The notes under the pieces are model-generated. The model made no database searches. It saw nothing but the letters and a program-made list of their open reading frames with translations, and had not been told where the DNA came from. From Palsa-461 sp963768185 (lineage in GTDB: Bacteria; Actinomycetota; Acidimicrobiia; Acidimicrobiales; RAAP-2), in contig CAVYGS010000005.1 of NCBI GenBank assembly GCA_963768185.1, forward strand, positions 868,001 through 932,000: DNA of 64,000 nt. The letters run 5' to 3'. Of this stretch, positions 9,729 to 18,162 are shown in pieces. The position numbers were made by a program, and so were the translations under genes. The stretch's first letter is position 1. Every line of letters starts with the position of its first letter.

Positions 9729-9753
9729 GTTACCACGGGCTGCCCCGTGTAAC
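9729..9753 (+). promoter_or_regulatory. Leader hairpin upstream of DUF4242 gene
   Basis: GTTACCACGGG pairs with CCCGTGTAAC across a CTGC loop: 10 base pairs with one bulged C. It lies 20 nt before the ATG at 9774 and just before the AGGAGA ribosome-binding site. It may stabilise the transcript, form part of a second operator, or tune translation. Confidence 0.45.
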
Positions 9754-9773
9754 GCACAGGAGAAGACATCGCC

Positions 9774-10046
9774 ATGCCGAAGTACCTCATCGAACGCAAC
9801 GTGCCGGGGGCCGGAAACCTCTCGGTCGACGAGCTGAAGGCCATGACCCAGAAGTCCAACAAGGTCATCTGCGACCTGGGACCGGAGATCCACTGGCTCC
9901 AGAGTTATGTGACCGACGACAAGCTCTACTGCGTCTACATCGCGCCGGACGAGGACATCGTCTACGAGCACGCCCGATGCGGCGGCTTCCCGGCCGACAA
10001 GGTCACGAGGGTGAGCGCCATCATCGATCCGTCCACCGCAGACTGA
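9774..10046 (+). CDS. DUF4242-family small protein
   Basis: 90-aa protein of the DUF4242 family (ferredoxin-like fold; the Streptomyces member SCO4226 is described as nickel-binding). It begins MPKYLIERNVPGAGNLS and contains SYVTDDKLYCVYIAPDEDIV, the two conserved family blocks. Cysteines and histidines (VICDLGPEIHW, EHARCGGF) could bind metal, but this is not shown for this protein. AGGAGA precedes the ATG. It is divergent from the TetR gene with a shared operator, so it is the probable regulated target. Confidence 0.82.
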   Translation: MPKYLIERNVPGAGNLSVDELKAMTQKSNKVICDLGPEIHWLQSYVTDDKLYCVYIAPDEDIVYEHARCGGFPADKVTRVSAIIDPSTAD

Positions 10047-10054
10047 CCGCCAGC

Positions 10055-10729
10055 TCAGGGCGTCTCGTTCTGGACGGTCACCCAGTCCCGGGCCTCGATG
10101 TAGGGGCGGAAGGTGTCCGCGATCGCCCTGAGATCCGAAGGCCGCTTGGGGCGCTGCAGCTCGTAGAGATGCGGGAAGGCGATCCACCCGGTGATGAGGT
10201 GCCACAACGCGAGCGCCTCGTCACCCCTCGGAGGCGCGATCAACACCGGCCCGAAGAACGCGTGCTCGTTCTCGAAGACGAGGGTCGGGACACCCCAACC
10301 CCCTAGCTCGACGACGCGGTCATGCTCCGCCTTGACCTCGTCGCCCGTCGTCGGATCGTCGATCGCCTCGCCGACGAGCGCGGGGTCGAGACCCATGCCG
10401 CCAACAATCTCCTCGGCCACCTCGCGCCGGTGGGGCTTGCGCCCGTCGACGTGCAGCGCGGTCCCGGCTCGCCAGTACCAGCGGTCGAGGAGCTCGGGGT
10501 CGATGCGCCGCAGCCTCGCCCCGACCCGCATCATCGACCAGCCATAGGACCACTCTCGCTCCCAGGGGTGCTTCTTCCCCTCGACGTGGTTGATCTCCTC
10601 GAGGCTGAAGAATTTCCAGTGGACCTCGAGGCCGAGCTGGTCGCGCACGTCGCGCATCCAGATGGAGGTCTGGAACGCGTACGGGCACATCAGATCGAAA
10701 TGGAAGTCGACTGCGGTGGGCTCGCTCAT
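10055..10729 (-). CDS. DsbA-like thioredoxin-fold protein (FrnE/HCCA-isomerase type)
   Basis: 224-aa protein of the DsbA-like thioredoxin superfamily. The motif DLMCPYAFQTSIWM replaces the classical CxxC, leaving a single cysteine as in FrnE-like and glutathione-S-transferase kappa/2-hydroxychromene-2-carboxylate isomerase relatives. The cis-proline region is GGWGVPTLVF, followed by FFGP. Its ATG overlaps the stop of the haloalkane dehalogenase by 4 bp (ATGA), so the two are translationally coupled. A redox or conjugation step in halo-organic turnover is plausible but unproven. Confidence 0.82.
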   Translation of the reverse strand: MSEPTAVDFHFDLMCPYAFQTSIWMRDVRDQLGLEVHWKFFSLEEINHVEGKKHPWEREWSYGWSMMRVGARLRRIDPELLDRWYWRAGTALHVDGRKPHRREVAEEIVGGMGLDPALVGEAIDDPTTGDEVKAEHDRVVELGGWGVPTLVFENEHAFFGPVLIAPPRGDEALALWHLITGWIAFPHLYELQRPKRPSDLRAIADTFRPYIEARDWVTVQNETP

Positions 10730-11622
10730 GACGCCGCCATGAAGTCGACGATCACCCGGGCCACCTCCTCTCCCTTGTCCTCCTGGAGGAAGTGACCGCC
10801 GCCCTCGATGGTCGTGTGCGGCTGACCCTTGGCGCCGGCGACCCGCCCGATGAAGGCGCGCTCCCCTCCCTTGGTGATGGCGTCCCCGTCGCTAAACGCG
10901 CACAGGAACGGCCGGTCGAAGGCGGCGAGGACCTCCCAAGCAGCGGTGTTCGCTTCGTGGGCCGGGTCGTCGGGTGAGGTAGGCACGAGGGCGGGGAACG
11001 CCCGAGCACCAGCCTTGTACGAGTCGTCGGGGAACGGCGCGTCGTATGCGGCGACGACGTCGGGGCTGAGCCGGTTGGCGCAACCCCCCGAGACGATCCC
11101 CCCGATCGGGAAGTTCTCCGACTCTCGGGCGAACGTCTGCCAAGCCAAGAACGCCTCGGTCGGCGTTGCGTCGCCCGTCGGCAGGCCCGTGTTCGCCACC
11201 ACGGCGCGGGCGAAGCGATCCGGCTCCGCGGCGAGCAGACGGAGCCCGACGAGCCCGCCCCAGTCCTGGCCGAAGAACGTGATGTCGCGCAACCCGATGC
11301 GGCCGAAGAGCGCCTCGGTCATCCAGTCGACATGGCGCTGGTAGCTGTAGTCCTCCATCTCCGCAGGCTTGTCCGATCGACCGAACCCGACGAGATCCGG
11401 GGCGACGCAGCGGCATCCCGCCTCCACGAGGATCGGGATCATCTTGCGGTACAGGTAGGACCACGACGGCTCACCGTGCATGAGCAGCACGGTTGGCCCG
11501 GCGGCCGGGCCCTCGTCGACGTAATGCACCCGGATCCCGTCAGCGAGGTCGGCATAGTGCGGGGTGAACGAGTAGTCGGGTAACGACTCGAAGCGCTCGT
11601 CGGGCGTGCGCAAAACGTTCAT
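10726..11622 (-). CDS. Haloalkane dehalogenase (HLD-I, DhlA-like)
   Basis: Alpha/beta hydrolase that hydrolyses carbon-halogen bonds, 298 aa. HGEPSWSYLYRKMIP and FGQDWGG closely match Xanthobacter DhlA: D120 is the expected nucleophile, the adjacent W121 a halide-binding residue, and HFLQED near the C terminus holds the catalytic histidine. ATG 11622 is chosen because GGAGG lies just upstream; longer reading is possible but unlike the family. First gene of a two-gene operon with the DsbA-like gene, divergent from the arylsulfatase. Epoxide hydrolase relatives are less likely given HGEPSW and QDWGG. Confidence 0.88.
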   Translation of the reverse strand: MNVLRTPDERFESLPDYSFTPHYADLADGIRVHYVDEGPAAGPTVLLMHGEPSWSYLYRKMIPILVEAGCRCVAPDLVGFGRSDKPAEMEDYSYQRHVDWMTEALFGRIGLRDITFFGQDWGGLVGLRLLAAEPDRFARAVVANTGLPTGDATPTEAFLAWQTFARESENFPIGGIVSGGCANRLSPDVVAAYDAPFPDDSYKAGARAFPALVPTSPDDPAHEANTAAWEVLAAFDRPFLCAFSDGDAITKGGERAFIGRVAGAKGQPHTTIEGGGHFLQEDKGEEVARVIVDFMAAS

Positions 11623-11740
11623 GGGGTTCCTCCGGGGCCGATCGTCGGACGGCCCATGGCCGCACCCACTCCGAAGATTATGGTCAGTGGCGGGCCGATC
11701 CGGCTCTGTCAACCGCCGTTGCCCTTCCAGGAGGTGTGGC

Positions 11741-14002
11741 GTGGCCGCGACACCCAACGAGCCCGAGTTCAAAGGACACATCGGCCGGACCTACCGGGAC
11801 TCGACCCCGTGGTGGCCGGATCCGCCAGCGGGCCTCGGTGGGCCCAACGTGGTCATGATCGTCCTCGACGACACCGGATTTGCCCATTTCGGCTGCTACG
11901 GGTCCGAGCTCTCCACTCCCGCAATCGACCGGCTCGCAGAAAGAGGCCTTCGCTACACCAGCTTTCACACCACCGCGCTGTGCTCGCCGTCACGGGCCGC
12001 GCTGCTCACCGGACGCAACTCGCATGCGGTCGGGATGCGTGGCGTCTCCAACTGGAACACCGGGTTCCCCCACATGCGCGGCGGGATCACCCAGCGCGCC
12101 GCGACGGTGGCGGAGCTCCTCCGCGCCCACGGATACGCGACCTACGCCGCAGGGAAGTGGCACCTCGCGCCCATGGAGGAGTGCAGCGCCGGCGGACCGC
12201 ACACCAACTGGCCGCTCCAGAAGGGGTTCGATCGTTTCTACGGATTCCTCCAGGGCGAAACCGACCAGTTCTATCCCGAGCTGACCTCCGACAACGGCCA
12301 CATCGACCCGCCAGCGGGGCCCGAGGACGGCTACCACGTCTCAGAAGACATCGTGGATCACGCTACCGGGTGGATCGGCGACCTCCAGTCGGTGCGGCCC
12401 GATCGACCCTTTTTCTTGTATCTGGCGTTCGGGGCGACGCACGCTCCGCACCAGTCCCCCCTTGAGTACCGCATGCGCTGGCGGGGCCGTTTCGACGAGG
12501 GGTATGACGCGACGCGGGCGCGCTGGTACGCGCGCCAGCTCGAGATGGACGTCATTCCCGCCGGGACGACGCTCGCCCCACGCAATCCCGGCGTCCCGGC
12601 GTGGGACGAATTGACGGACAACCAGAAGGTGTTCTCGGCCCGGCTTGAGGAGGCCTTTGCCGCGATGCTCGAGCACACCGACACCCAGATCGGCCGACTG
12701 ACCTCGTTCCTCGAGCGCCGAGGGCTACTCCACAACACGCTGCTCTTCCTCTTGTCCGACAACGGCGCCTCGCGCGAGGGCGGCCCGTACGGAGTCATGG
12801 ACGAGTTCAGTTTCTTCAACGCCGCCTGGGAGGACATCGACGAGATCGTGGCCCACCGGCTCGACGAGATCGGCGGGCCCCACTCGCACAGCAATTACCC
12901 GTGGGGCTGGGCGCAGGTCGGCAACACGCCGCTGCGCTGGTACAAGCAGAACACCTATGGCGGCGGGGTCCGCGACCCCCTCATCGTGCACTGGCCGGAG
13001 GGGATTGTCGAGCGCGGTGGGTTCCGGCGCCAGTTCTGCCACGTGGTCGATATCACGCCCACCATCCTCGAGATCACTGGCGCCCCGATGCCGGACAATT
13101 TCAACGGGGTCGCACAGATCCCGTTGCACGGGGCCTCGATCGCCTCGACGTTCGCCGACGCCGATGCCCCCGCACCGCGGGCAATCCAGTACTTCGAGCA
13201 GATGGGACACCGGGGCCTGTGGTCCGAGGGCTGGAAGGTGACCACCTATCACGAGCCCGGTGCGCCCTTCGATGATGCCGAGTGGGGCCTGTTCCACCTC
13301 GACGAGGACTTCTCGGAGTGCCACGACCTCTCTGCCGCACAGCCTGAGAAGCTTCGTGCATTGATCGACTCCTGGTGGGGCGAGGCCGGCCAGTATGGGG
13401 TTCTCCCCCTCGACGACCGCTCGATCGAGCTGTTCGGCGCCCCGCCCCTCCCGGGGACCGTGCACGCGCGCAGTGAGTACGTGTACTTCCCGCCGATCGC
13501 GCACATACCAGCCGATGCCGCGCCCCCGCTCGGTGGCCGCAACTGGGAGGTCATTGCCGACGTGGAGGTTGATGACGACTCCGAGGGCGTCCTCTATGCG
13601 CGAGGCGGCCACAACGTCGGGCACACCTTCTTCTTGAAGAACGGCGCCGTGCACTTCGACTACAACGCCCTCGGGACACACTTCCGTGCCTCCGCACCGC
13701 TCGAACTCCAGGCCGGACGCCATGAACTCGTCGCCCGCTTCGAGCGCAGCGGGAACACGGGCCGCCTGACGCTCGGCGCGGACGGCAGGGACCTCACCTC
13801 CATCGAGATCCCCAAGATCGTGCGCATGCTGGGGTCGACCGGGCTCGATGTCGGACGCGACGCGCTCTCCCCGGTCGTCGACGACTATGACGGGCCGTTC
13901 CCCTTCTCCGGCTCGATCGACCGGATCACCTTCCGCATCCGCGGCCGTGCCGACGCCGCTGAGATAGCGGCCCAGGCGCGAGCCGAACTCGCCAAGGAGT
14001 AG
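11741..14002 (+). CDS. Arylsulfatase, AtsA/AtsD type
   Basis: 753-aa sulfate ester hydrolase of the size and layout of mycobacterial AtsA/AtsD-type enzymes. The formylglycine site is CSPSR (C81) in TALCSPSRAALLTGRN; metal ligands include VLDDTGFAHFG at the N terminus and FLLSDNGAS near residue 335. A beta-rich C-terminal region of about 180 residues follows. GTG 11741 is preceded by AGGAGG at proper spacing. No signal peptide is seen. No formylglycine-generating enzyme lies in this window. Divergent from the dehalogenase. Confidence 0.92.
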   Translation: MAATPNEPEFKGHIGRTYRDSTPWWPDPPAGLGGPNVVMIVLDDTGFAHFGCYGSELSTPAIDRLAERGLRYTSFHTTALCSPSRAALLTGRNSHAVGMRGVSNWNTGFPHMRGGITQRAATVAELLRAHGYATYAAGKWHLAPMEECSAGGPHTNWPLQKGFDRFYGFLQGETDQFYPELTSDNGHIDPPAGPEDGYHVSEDIVDHATGWIGDLQSVRPDRPFFLYLAFGATHAPHQSPLEYRMRWRGRFDEGYDATRARWYARQLEMDVIPAGTTLAPRNPGVPAWDELTDNQKVFSARLEEAFAAMLEHTDTQIGRLTSFLERRGLLHNTLLFLLSDNGASREGGPYGVMDEFSFFNAAWEDIDEIVAHRLDEIGGPHSHSNYPWGWAQVGNTPLRWYKQNTYGGGVRDPLIVHWPEGIVERGGFRRQFCHVVDITPTILEITGAPMPDNFNGVAQIPLHGASIASTFADADAPAPRAIQYFEQMGHRGLWSEGWKVTTYHEPGAPFDDAEWGLFHLDEDFSECHDLSAAQPEKLRALIDSWWGEAGQYGVLPLDDRSIELFGAPPLPGTVHARSEYVYFPPIAHIPADAAPPLGGRNWEVIADVEVDDDSEGVLYARGGHNVGHTFFLKNGAVHFDYNALGTHFRASAPLELQAGRHELVARFERSGNTGRLTLGADGRDLTSIEIPKIVRMLGSTGLDVGRDALSPVVDDYDGPFPFSGSIDRITFRIRGRADAAEIAAQARAELAKE

Positions 14003-14011
14003 GTGATCCAG

Positions 14012-14473
14012 ATGGCCGGTCCCCGGATCGAGCGGCGGATCCGTGCGATCTGCCTGTCGTTCCCCGAAGCGACCGAGCGAATGAGCCACGGGGCGCCCGC
14101 CTACTTTGTGAAAAAGCAGTTCGTGGCGCTCTGGACGCACGGTCACCACGACCATCAGTTCCCGCACATGTGGTGCGCCGCAGGACCGGGCGTGCAAGAA
14201 GGACTGGTCGCAATGATGCCCGATCGGTTCTTCCGACCGCCCTACGTCGGCGGTCGCGGCTGGTTGGGCGTACGGCTCGACATCCCGATCACCGATGACG
14301 AACTAGCGACCCTATGTCGGGATGCCTACCGCGCCGTGGCTCCCCGGCGCCTGATCACAGAGATCAGCCGCACGAACCCCGCGGCGAGGCGACGGACCCT
14401 CAAGGACGGCGGCGCAAAGCGAGAACTTCCCGGCGCCCGCCACGGTCCAGGGCTCTCGGTGGACAACGGCTGA
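14012..14473 (+). CDS. MmcQ/YjbR-family protein
   Basis: About 153 aa, cytosolic. SFPEATERMSHGAPAYFV with a later RGWLGVRLD and a C-terminal ISRTNPAARRR segment fit the MmcQ/YjbR (CyaY-like fold) family, whose function is poorly known. AAGGAG at 13994 sits 12 nt before ATG 14012 but only 3 nt before GTG 14003, so the ATG is preferred. It starts right after the sulfatase stop and is probably co-transcribed with it. Confidence 0.75.
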   Translation: MAGPRIERRIRAICLSFPEATERMSHGAPAYFVKKQFVALWTHGHHDHQFPHMWCAAGPGVQEGLVAMMPDRFFRPPYVGGRGWLGVRLDIPITDDELATLCRDAYRAVAPRRLITEISRTNPAARRRTLKDGGAKRELPGARHGPGLSVDNG

Positions 14474-14531
14474 ACGGGCGTAGATTCGCACCCGTCCACG
14501 GCCGACCTATCCGGCCACGACAGCGAGGCGG

Positions 14532-15398
14532 ATGATGACCGTGACCTCAGACCAGCCCGGGCTCCACTCCCCCGAGATCGCACGAAAAACGTGGCGCACA
14601 CTCGAGCCGTACCACGGGATCATCTACTTCACACCGCACGCGGAGGCCGAGTACGCCAAGCTCGGCGTCATCGGGCGCGACGGATACTTCGCCTCTCGGG
14701 GGGCGCCGCTCGGTGCGGCGACTGCCGAACTGGTGATCTCGACTTTCTTCAACTTCCACCCCTCGCTCGTTCGCCACGCCATCCCGGCGGTGTGGGAGAA
14801 GGCCACGCCCGATGCGTTCCTGGCAGCCCGGCTGCGCGCGGCTGATGCCGCGCTCCGCGAGATCCTGGGTAACGAGGTCGGTGGCGACGAGGTGGCCGAG
14901 GCCGCAGTGCTCGCCGAACGAGCGGCGCGTCGCGCGTCGATCGTCGGTCGTCCGTTGTGCGCCGCGCATGTGTCGTTGCCATGGCCCAACGAGCCCCACC
15001 TCGTGCTGTGGCACGCGATATCGATCTTGCGCGAGTACCGGGGCGATGGCCACATCGCGGCGCTCGTCTCTTGCGACCTCGACGCGTGCGAGGCGCTCGT
15101 CACCCACGGCGCGTCCAATGACGGCGAGATCTCGGGTGGGGTGCTGCAGCGGTCGCGGGCGTGGCCGCAGGACGAGTGGGAAGCGGCCAAGGGGCGCCTC
15201 GCCGCGCGCGGCCTCTACGAGGGCGACGGACTGACCGAGGCGGGCAGCGCACTGCGCGAGCGGGTCGAGGCGCTCACCGACGACGCGGCGGCGGACGCTT
15301 GGACGGCTCTGTCGGCCGAGGAGGCCGAGCGGCTCCGGGCGCTCGTGCGCCCGTGGTCCCGGGCGATCGTGGAGGGCGGGGTCTTCGGCCTGCGCTGA
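14532..15398 (+). CDS. SCO6745-like actinobacterial protein
   Basis: 288-aa soluble protein resembling the SCO6745 family, which is widespread in Actinobacteria and has no assigned reaction. Visible family blocks are EPYHGIIYFTPHAEAEYAKLG near the start, ASRGAPLGA, FFNFHP, and LPWPNEPHLVLWHA with LREYRGDGH in the middle. The C-terminal third (RSRAWPQDEWEAAKGRLAARG and LTEAGSALRERVE) looks like a winged helix-turn-helix. ATG at 14532 or 14535. It converges on the MBL hydrolase with 7 bp between the stops. Confidence 0.75.
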   Translation: MMTVTSDQPGLHSPEIARKTWRTLEPYHGIIYFTPHAEAEYAKLGVIGRDGYFASRGAPLGAATAELVISTFFNFHPSLVRHAIPAVWEKATPDAFLAARLRAADAALREILGNEVGGDEVAEAAVLAERAARRASIVGRPLCAAHVSLPWPNEPHLVLWHAISILREYRGDGHIAALVSCDLDACEALVTHGASNDGEISGGVLQRSRAWPQDEWEAAKGRLAARGLYEGDGLTEAGSALRERVEALTDDAAADAWTALSAEEAERLRALVRPWSRAIVEGGVFGLR

Positions 15399-15405
15399 AC
15401 CGCGC

Positions 15406-16212
15406 TCAGCCGAGCACCCACGAGCGCGTGCCGCTCCCGAACATCACCCGGCCGAACCGCATGCCCGGGAAGTGTGCGGCGGCGACAGGCGTGTCGGTCC
15501 CCTCCAGCTCCCGCGCCAGGGCGATCCGCGTGCGTTTGGCGAGCTGGGGGTCGACGTCGCTCATCCCGGACCACTCGTCATCGAGCAGCTCCACCGGGCA
15601 GTGGACCGCGTCGCCGAGCATCATCGCCCGCTCGGTCCCTGACGAGACCACGAGGATCGTGCTGCCGGGCGTGTGCCCCGGAGCCGACATGGTGTCGAGG
15701 CCCGCGAAAAGGGATCCGCTGCCCGCCCAGGGCTCGAGTCGGTCCTCGAGCGGGCGCAGCTTCTTCGTCGCGCCCGGGTCGGGGCCGACAAAGTGCGCCC
15801 AGTCGCGCTCGTCGCAACGGTAGGTCGCGTTCGGGAACACGATCTCGCCGTGGCGGGTCGCCCACCCGACGTGGTCGAAGTGCAGGTGCGTAAGCAGGAC
15901 ATCGGTGACGTCCGCGGGCTCGACGCCGAGCTTGGCCAGCTCGACCAGGAACTGACCGCCCTGGAGCAGCCCCGACCGGGGCTCGCCGACACCGGTGTCC
16001 ACCAGGACGATCCGGTCGCCAGTCCGGACGAGAAAACCGCCCAAGGCCATCTCGACCATCCCGTCAACGAGCAGGTCCCGGTGCGGCGCCCAGTCGTCCT
16101 CCGAGGTCCCCTTGGCCCCCTCCGCTGCTCCCATGGACCGATAGGCGGTGGTCGCCGGGACCTGGAAAGTCCCGTCGATCACCGGGTCGATGGTGATGTC
16201 GCCGACGCGCAT
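15406..16212 (-). CDS. MBL-fold metallo-hydrolase
   Basis: 268-aa metallo-beta-lactamase-fold hydrolase. The dinuclear metal motif is HLHFDH (H109, H111, D113, H114); further ligands are in SAPGHTPGS, GDAVH and AAHFPG. The closest visible type is the lactonase/SoxH-like group (VDTGVG before the motif). No signal peptide. Substrate unresolved. Its start lies back-to-back with the small VOC fragment and the cupin gene. Confidence 0.88.
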   Translation of the reverse strand: MRVGDITIDPVIDGTFQVPATTAYRSMGAAEGAKGTSEDDWAPHRDLLVDGMVEMALGGFLVRTGDRIVLVDTGVGEPRSGLLQGGQFLVELAKLGVEPADVTDVLLTHLHFDHVGWATRHGEIVFPNATYRCDERDWAHFVGPDPGATKKLRPLEDRLEPWAGSGSLFAGLDTMSAPGHTPGSTILVVSSGTERAMMLGDAVHCPVELLDDEWSGMSDVDPQLAKRTRIALARELEGTDTPVAAAHFPGMRFGRVMFGSGTRSWVLG

Positions 16213-16265
16213 CGCGGCACTGTACCGACCGCCCGGACGTGCTGCCCCCAGTACGGTGAGCCCCG

Positions 16266-16361
16266 ATGGACCCCCCGAAGACTTTTGAGCACGAACCCAA
16301 GATCCCCGCGCTCTCGGGGGATCCCGACGGGCACCTCTTCGAGCTCAGTCAGCGCAGGTGA
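16266..16361 (+). pseudogene. C-terminal remnant of a VOC/glyoxalase gene
   Basis: A 31-codon reading frame whose end, DPDGHLFELSQ, is the classic last strand of a vicinal-oxygen-chelate protein, without the rest of the domain upstream (an in-frame TGA lies at 16257). It looks like the tail of a deleted VOC gene. Its TGA overlaps the GTG of the cupin gene (GTGA), so it may still be translated and couple the cupin. Confidence 0.5.
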
Positions 16362-16714
16362 GCATCGAGCGCGGCACACTGCGCCCCGCGTCGAGCGCGC
16401 CGGCGGTGGGCGAGGAAACGGTGATCCACTCGGCTGGGAGTGTGTGGCGCGTCGAGCAGATCCTGAGCGGGTCGCTCCTGGGACCCGTGGAGGACCTCCT
16501 CGACCACGAGGAGTGGGTCGTGGTCCTGGAAGGTGGCGCGGAGCTGGAGGCCGACGGCGAGCGCGAGGTGCTTCGAGCGGGTGACTGGGTCCGACTCGGG
16601 CCGGGCGTCCCCCATCGCGTCCTGTCGACGCAGCCCGGGACCAGCTGGTTGGCCGTGCACGTCGGCGCGGGCGCCGCACAAGATGCGCGCTCGAGCGGAC
16701 GATGGGCACAATGA
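16358..16714 (+). CDS. Small cupin-domain protein
   Basis: 118-aa single-domain cupin. EWVVVLEGGAELEADGE, LRAGDWVRLGPGVPHRVLS and SWLAVHV form the usual cupin beta-barrel motifs, although the first motif lacks most metal-binding histidines. The GTG start overlaps the stop of the VOC remnant. It lies 19 bp upstream of the Rieske oxygenase start and is very likely co-transcribed with it. Function is not predictable beyond small-molecule or metal binding. Confidence 0.75.
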   Translation: MSIERGTLRPASSAPAVGEETVIHSAGSVWRVEQILSGSLLGPVEDLLDHEEWVVVLEGGAELEADGEREVLRAGDWVRLGPGVPHRVLSTQPGTSWLAVHVGAGAAQDARSSGRWAQ

Positions 16715-16733
16715 TGCCCGACCCCGCGAGGCG

Positions 16734-17753
16734 ATGACACCGAGCGACCTCCTCCTCACCAACACGCATCCGGCGCTCCGTCGCTGCTGGCACCCCGTCG
16801 CCCGAAGCTCGGAGGTCCGCGACGAGCCGACCCGAGCGGTGCTGCTCGGCGTCCCGCTCGTCCTGTTCCGGAGCGACGGCCGGGTCGCCTGCTTCCTCGA
16901 CCGGTGCCCCCACCGCCGTGCCCCGCTGTCGCTCGGCACCTGTGACGGCACCACCCTCCGGTGCGCCTACCACGGGTGGAGGTTCGGGGGCGACGGCCGC
17001 TGTGTCGAGATCCCGGCCCTCGGCGAGGGCGCGACCATGCCGAACCAGGCCAGATTGGTGCCGGCGGCGGGTGTCGTCGAGAGGAGCGGAATGGTCTTCG
17101 TGGCGCCCGAGGACCCGATCGCGCCGCTCGGTCGCATCGAAGCGAGCGAGGATCCTGGGTTCGAGGTGGGTGAGCTCCCGGCGATCCGGGCCCGGGCGTC
17201 GGTCGGGCTGCTCGCCGACAACTTCTTGGACATGGCCCACTTCCCATTCGTGCATCGGGGCACCTTCGGCGCCGACGAAGCGGCCGAGATCGAGCGCTAC
17301 GAGGTGACCCGAGACGGGTGGTCCTTCGTGGCGCGGCGCGAGCACTCCTTTGCGAACCGCGAGGACCCCGGGGTGGCGCAAGGCATCCGGCCGCTGGTCC
17401 AGTCGCGACGGCTCACCTACCGCCTCGACGCTCCGTTCCACCTCCAGCTCCGCATCGACTTCGTCGAGGCCGGCGGGACGAACGTCATCGGCTTCTTCCT
17501 CCAGCCCGAGACCGACGACAGCTGCCGTATCTACACGACGCTCTGGCGCAACGACCTGGGCGGCGATCCCGACGCCATGGAAGCGGCGGTCAAGTTCGAG
17601 GTCGAGGTGCTCCTAGAGGACCTGCGGGTCCAGGAGGCGTTCGACGAGCTGGCCCTTCCTCTCGACCACACGATGGAGATCCACACGCGGGCGGACCGGA
17701 GCACCCTTGAGCTACGACGACTCCTCGCCGACCTGGTGGCGACGGCGCCTTAG
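16734..17753 (+). CDS. Rieske-type aromatic-ring hydroxylating oxygenase
   Basis: 339-aa oxygenase alpha-subunit-like protein. The Rieske [2Fe-2S] motif CPHRRAPLSLGTC followed by CAYHGW supplies C58, H60, C77 and H80. The mononuclear iron site is seen in DNFLDMAHFPFVH (D162/N163, H169, H174). The short size and single-component form resemble vanillate demethylase and phthalate 4,5-dioxygenase oxygenase subunits. No reductase is adjacent, so electrons must come from elsewhere. ATG 16734 is the first good start in frame. It overlaps the convergent ATPase gene by 4 bp. Confidence 0.88.
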   Translation: MTPSDLLLTNTHPALRRCWHPVARSSEVRDEPTRAVLLGVPLVLFRSDGRVACFLDRCPHRRAPLSLGTCDGTTLRCAYHGWRFGGDGRCVEIPALGEGATMPNQARLVPAAGVVERSGMVFVAPEDPIAPLGRIEASEDPGFEVGELPAIRARASVGLLADNFLDMAHFPFVHRGTFGADEAAEIERYEVTRDGWSFVARREHSFANREDPGVAQGIRPLVQSRRLTYRLDAPFHLQLRIDFVEAGGTNVIGFFLQPETDDSCRIYTTLWRNDLGGDPDAMEAAVKFEVEVLLEDLRVQEAFDELALPLDHTMEIHTRADRSTLELRRLLADLVATAP

Positions 17754-18058
17754 ACGCCCGGCACCGGGCCGAGCTCGGCCCACACGATCTTGCCCCGCTC
17801 GGTCGGCCGCGAACCCCAGGCCCGGACCACCGCGTCGACGATCAGCAGACCCCGGCCGTGCGTGCTCTCGATATCGTCGGTGAGCAATACGGGTTCCTTT
17901 GTGCTCGCGTCCGATACTTCGATCGACACGCGACCATCGAGGCGGGTGAGCGACACCGTGAAGGGGCTCCGCGCATGCACGTACGCGTTCGCGGCGAGCT
18001 CGCCGACCACCATCTCGACGATCGTTGTGCTCACGCCCCAGTGCTCCGACGCGCCCAC
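17750..18058 (-). CDS. RsbW-like ATP-binding (anti-sigma) protein, start uncertain
   Basis: HATPase_c_2 protein of the anti-sigma factor/serine kinase class. VGELAANAYVHARSPF is the N-box and DASTKEP with STHGRGLLIVDAVVRAWG the G1/G2 boxes. GTG 18058 gives 102 aa, short for the family. Upstream in the same frame, without a start codon, the residues RREFQARAAEVRAARAFA continue the family's N terminus, while an ATG at 18122 lies in another frame. A one-base indel near 18110 would join them (17750-18122). A 13-bp hairpin lies 5 nt before that ATG. Confidence 0.75.
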   Translation of the reverse strand: MGASEHWGVSTTIVEMVVGELAANAYVHARSPFTVSLTRLDGRVSIEVSDASTKEPVLLTDDIESTHGRGLLIVDAVVRAWGSRPTERGKIVWAELGPVPGV

Positions 18059-18126
18059 CGCAAAGGCTCGGGCGGCGCGGACCTCGGCGGCGCGCGCCTG
18101 AAACTCGCGGCGTCGCGCTCATCGAA

Positions 18127-18162
18127 GGTCCCATACCGGGCCCCGGTGGCCGGTATGGGACC
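18127..18162. promoter_or_regulatory. Perfect 13-bp inverted repeat upstream of the anti-sigma-like gene
   Basis: GGTCCCATACCGG and its exact reverse complement are separated by a 10-nt loop (18140-18149). It sits 5 nt upstream of the probable original ATG (18122) of the leftward ATPase gene, where a ribosome-binding site would be. It could be an operator or a translation-blocking hairpin. There is no T-run, so it is not a simple terminator. Confidence 0.6.

Noticed and set aside
12725..14197. 490-aa leftward frame over the arylsulfatase
   Set aside because: Low-complexity His/Arg/Gly composition with no motif.
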